From NCBI RefSeq assembly GCF_021026295.1, contig NZ_JAJNDA010000001.1, forward strand, positions 310,001 to 374,000: a stretch of 64,000 nt of DNA, read 5' to 3'. A model generated the notes under the pieces. The model worked only from the letters and a program-made list of their open reading frames with translations, was not told where the DNA came from and searched no databases. The translations under genes were made by a program, and so were the position numbers. Source of the stretch: Actinomycetospora soli (GTDB lineage: Bacteria > Actinomycetota > Actinomycetes > Mycobacteriales > Pseudonocardiaceae). Below are positions 62,801 through 64,000 of the stretch, one piece after another. Position 1 is the first letter of the stretch; every line of letters begins with the position of its first letter.

Positions 62801-64000
62801 CGTCGCCTTCGCGACCTTGACACCCTCGATCAGCAGCGCCGCCGTGGCCAGGTCGTCGCCGACGAGGACGTGCGCGCCCCAGGCCGGGATCCCGTCGGCC
62901 CGGGTGACGCCGATGCCGAGGTCGGCCGCGGCGAGCGCCCGGCGGTCGCGGGAGACGACGAGCACGCCGGCGCCCTCGACCTGCAGCATCCGCACTGCGG
63001 CGGCCAGGCCCGAGCCGCCGGGGACCTGCCGGTCGACGGTGCGTCGGGTGGCGGGCACGGCGCCGTCCGCGCCCGGCAGCCCGGCGGCGTCGTCGGCCGC
63101 GTCGGCGGCGGGCGCGGGCTCGTCCGTCCCGACGACGAGCGTCAGGCCGGCCCGGCGGGCGGCCGCGCCGAGCGCCTCGGCGGCCGCGGCGGGCTCGGGC
63201 AGGGCGCCGACGACGGCGACCAGGGCCCGGTCGCCGGGGCTGCCGTGGGACAGGCCGAGCACGACCGTGGCCCCGTCGGTGTGCAGCGCGTCGACCGCCT
63301 CGGCGACGACGGGCTCGTCCTCCCGGCCCACGGGCAGCGGGGCGAGCGACCAGCCGGCGTGGTGGGTGACGGTGCCCGACGCGTCGGAGGGGTCGAACAG
63401 CTCGTGCACCAGCGGCGTGAGCGACTCGACCGAGACGGGCGTCCCGTCCGGGGCGGTGAGGCCCTCCCCGTCGACGAGCACGAGGTCCCCGAGCATGAGT
63501 GCCCCGGTGGTCAGCGCGGACGCGTCGAGGACGACCGTGTCGATCCGGTCCATCCGCCGCAGCACGGTGGGCTCGACGACGACGGCGCCGCGGCGGGACA
63601 GGACGCGACCGAACGTCGTCGCGAATCCCTCGCGGCCCATCCGGCCGGCCTTGGGCAGCGTCGACAGGGCCACCCCGACGGCCCGGCGCGGGCCGCCGAG
63701 CGCGAGCGTGGTGCCGAACCCGCCGAGCGCGGCGAGACCCACGTGGTCGCCGTGGCGCTCGACCGGACCGGTCGGGAACGGCACGGGGCGGGCGTCGAGC
63801 GTCAGCGCGTCGTCGGCGGGCACGCCGACCTGCTCGGGATCGGCCAGCAGACGGGGCTCGGCGCGCGTGAAGGCGTCGGCGGCGGCGCGGGCCTCGGCGA
63901 TCTGCAGGGCGCGGTAGGCGGCGTCGACGAGCAGGCCGGTGGAGCCCTGCCCCAGGCCCTGGCCCGCGGCGTTGGTGAGCGCGAGCAGGATGTCGGCGCG
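59885..64000 (-). CDS. Cation-transporting P-type ATPase with degenerate N-terminal half (CtpI/CtpE-like), partial
   Basis: The frame is open at the right edge: at least 1371 residues without the true start. The C-terminal half is a complete P2-type pump: TGESLP, the PEGLP membrane motif (ASVPEGLPFIV), the phosphorylation site FDKTGTLTEG near 61.65 kb and the hinge MTGDGANDAPAIRLADVGIALG. Upstream, near 63.55 kb, GRVLSRRGAVVVEPTVLRRMDRIDTVVLDASALTTG copies the sequence around such a site, but DKTGT has become DASAL. The protein therefore has a non-catalytic second ATPase module. PEGL suggests Ca/Mg-type transport; the ion is not known. Confidence 0.9.
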   Translation of the reverse strand, partial: RADILLALTNAAGQGLGQGSTGLLVDAAYRALQIAEARAAADAFTRAEPRLLADPEQVGVPADDALTLDARPVPFPTGPVERHGDHVGLAALGGFGTTLALGGPRRAVGVALSTLPKAGRMGREGFATTFGRVLSRRGAVVVEPTVLRRMDRIDTVVLDASALTTGALMLGDLVLVDGEGLTAPDGTPVSVESLTPLVHELFDPSDASGTVTHHAGWSLAPLPVGREDEPVVAEAVDALHTDGATVVLGLSHGSPGDRALVAVVGALPEPAAAAEALGAAARRAGLTLVVGTDEPAPAADAADDAAGLPGADGAVPATRRTVDRQVPGGSGLAAAVRMLQVEGAGVLVVSRDRRALAAADLGIGVTRADGIPAWGAHVLVGDDLATAALLIEGVKVAKATSGRSVALARAGTVLGAAMATAGTAPRGASLAGLAVNGAAGVALGAGAWSASELGRKTLVPGVSRTPWHVMPAETVLTRLDASDRGLSSAEAARRVREDPAAAEESTSLGRAFIDELNNPLTPVLAGGAVLSAAIGAIADAAIVVGVTAASALIGGVQRVVTDRAVAGLLERSSTRTRVLRDGVPTTVTADDVVVGDVVELGPDDVVPADCRVLRADALELDESSLTGESLPVPKTAAPVIARSVADRRSMLYEGTTVATGRGRAVVVATGSSTEVGRSTAAARANAPVAGVDQRLSGITKITTPLALASAAAVVGAGAVRGLPMNQNLHSGVGLAVASVPEGLPFIVSAAQLASARRLSAEGALVRNPKTIEAVGRVDVLCFDKTGTLTEGKLALSAISDGVKLRPTDRLRKRQRRVLAAALRATPRPKPGERLAHLTDRAVVFGAQSFDVDPEHKRTAWWPVASLDFDPSRGYHATLGEARTEEGVKEQVLSVKGAPEVVIARCVDWAGTELDDEARQRLVEHTDLLAGQGMRVLAVAERSEPWGDRPEDGLEVTDDDVADLSFVGFVGFTDPVRAGSQATVRDLREAGVQVVMITGDHPSTAEAVAEELDVLGGASAATGNPTRGIVITGQEMDELDDDALDAVLPSVRVVARGTPAHKVRAVQAFQRLGRTVAMTGDGANDAPAIRLADVGIALGRRGTPAARAAADLVVTDDRLETILAALVEGRAMWASVREALGVLVGGNIGEIAFTVLGASTTGTSPLTARQLLLVNLLTDLAPSLALAVRAPAPGDARSLLAEGPEASLGDALNREIGLRAAATAGGASLAWIQAQATPYGSPARARTVALAALVGTQLGQTVAAGGHRSPLVVGASVVSAGALFAVVQTPGVSQFFGCTPLGPIAWGQAAGSAAVATAASIVGPELVRRYGDVVAPEGSALAALLERLAEVRDEAGARYLELQEKATAALTG

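Overview
The window looks like a chromosomal segment of a very GC-rich actinobacterium, most likely order Pseudonocardiales. The support is codon third positions that are almost all G or C, many GTG starts with GTGA/ATGA overlaps, a WhiB1-like protein, DUF3145 and DUF3052 proteins, F420-type luciferase-like and mycobacterial-type AceE proteins, and a fasR-fabD-fabH-acpP-fabF block. The species assignment is inference. Most of the window is ordinary catabolic and housekeeping sequence, with several decayed genes and small repeat features between them.

Layout. 1-9.4 kb holds the end of a hydantoinase-B/carboxylase-type gene, an isopropylmalate-dehydrogenase-like enzyme, an LLM oxidoreductase broken by an in-frame TAG, an acyltransferase, a Baeyer-Villiger-type monooxygenase, an aminotransferase plus TIM-barrel isomerase pair, and small genes. 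8.6-17.6 kb is a phenylacetate catabolic block: a 3-hydroxyacyl-CoA dehydrogenase, then a tightly overlapping paaABCDE-paaZ-paaI operon and a crotonase. 17.7-24.1 kb has a STAS protein, a ParA/ribbon-helix-helix pair, a nitrilase, an alpha/beta hydrolase, a GH1 glycosidase and a PEBP protein. 24.1-30.7 kb begins with a GMC oxidoreductase and a GAF regulator that appear fused by a deletion, followed by an amide module (formamidase, AmiS/UreI channel, FmdB, soluble AmiC-like amide sensor, divergent MarR). 30.8-38.2 kb holds a methyltransferase, an MFS transporter, a UvrA2-like protein, a phosphatase and tRNA-Val. 38.3-47.8 kb is central metabolism: peroxiredoxin, DUF3052, aceE, csp, fasR and the type II fatty acid synthase operon. 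47.8-64 kb has an AbiEi-like gene bracketed by palindromes, DUF3145, an exporter, a 48-residue DSNW-repeat microprotein, a diguanylate cyclase, a glutaryl-CoA dehydrogenase, a Nudix hydrolase, a glutamate-cysteine ligase-like protein, an SDR, whiB and a large P-type ATPase that runs off the right edge.

How the genes work together. PaaABCDE would epoxidise phenylacetyl-CoA. PaaZ opens the oxepin ring and oxidises the aldehyde, PaaI salvages CoA, and the neighbouring crotonase and hydroxyacyl-CoA dehydrogenase fit the later beta-oxidation-like steps. Ligase, thiolase and a clear TetR regulator are not in the window. AceE feeds acetyl-CoA to the fatty acid synthase operon, whose PucR-type regulator sits directly upstream. 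The formamidase, channel and sensor genes form a self-contained short-amide utilisation unit.

Features that annotation based on gene length would miss: the DSNW-repeat microprotein (51597-51743), a 17-residue leader peptide overlapping the fabD start (44284-44337), and three same-orientation copies of a long palindromic element (about 16.7, 47.8 and 48.8 kb), two of which bracket the AbiEi-like gene.
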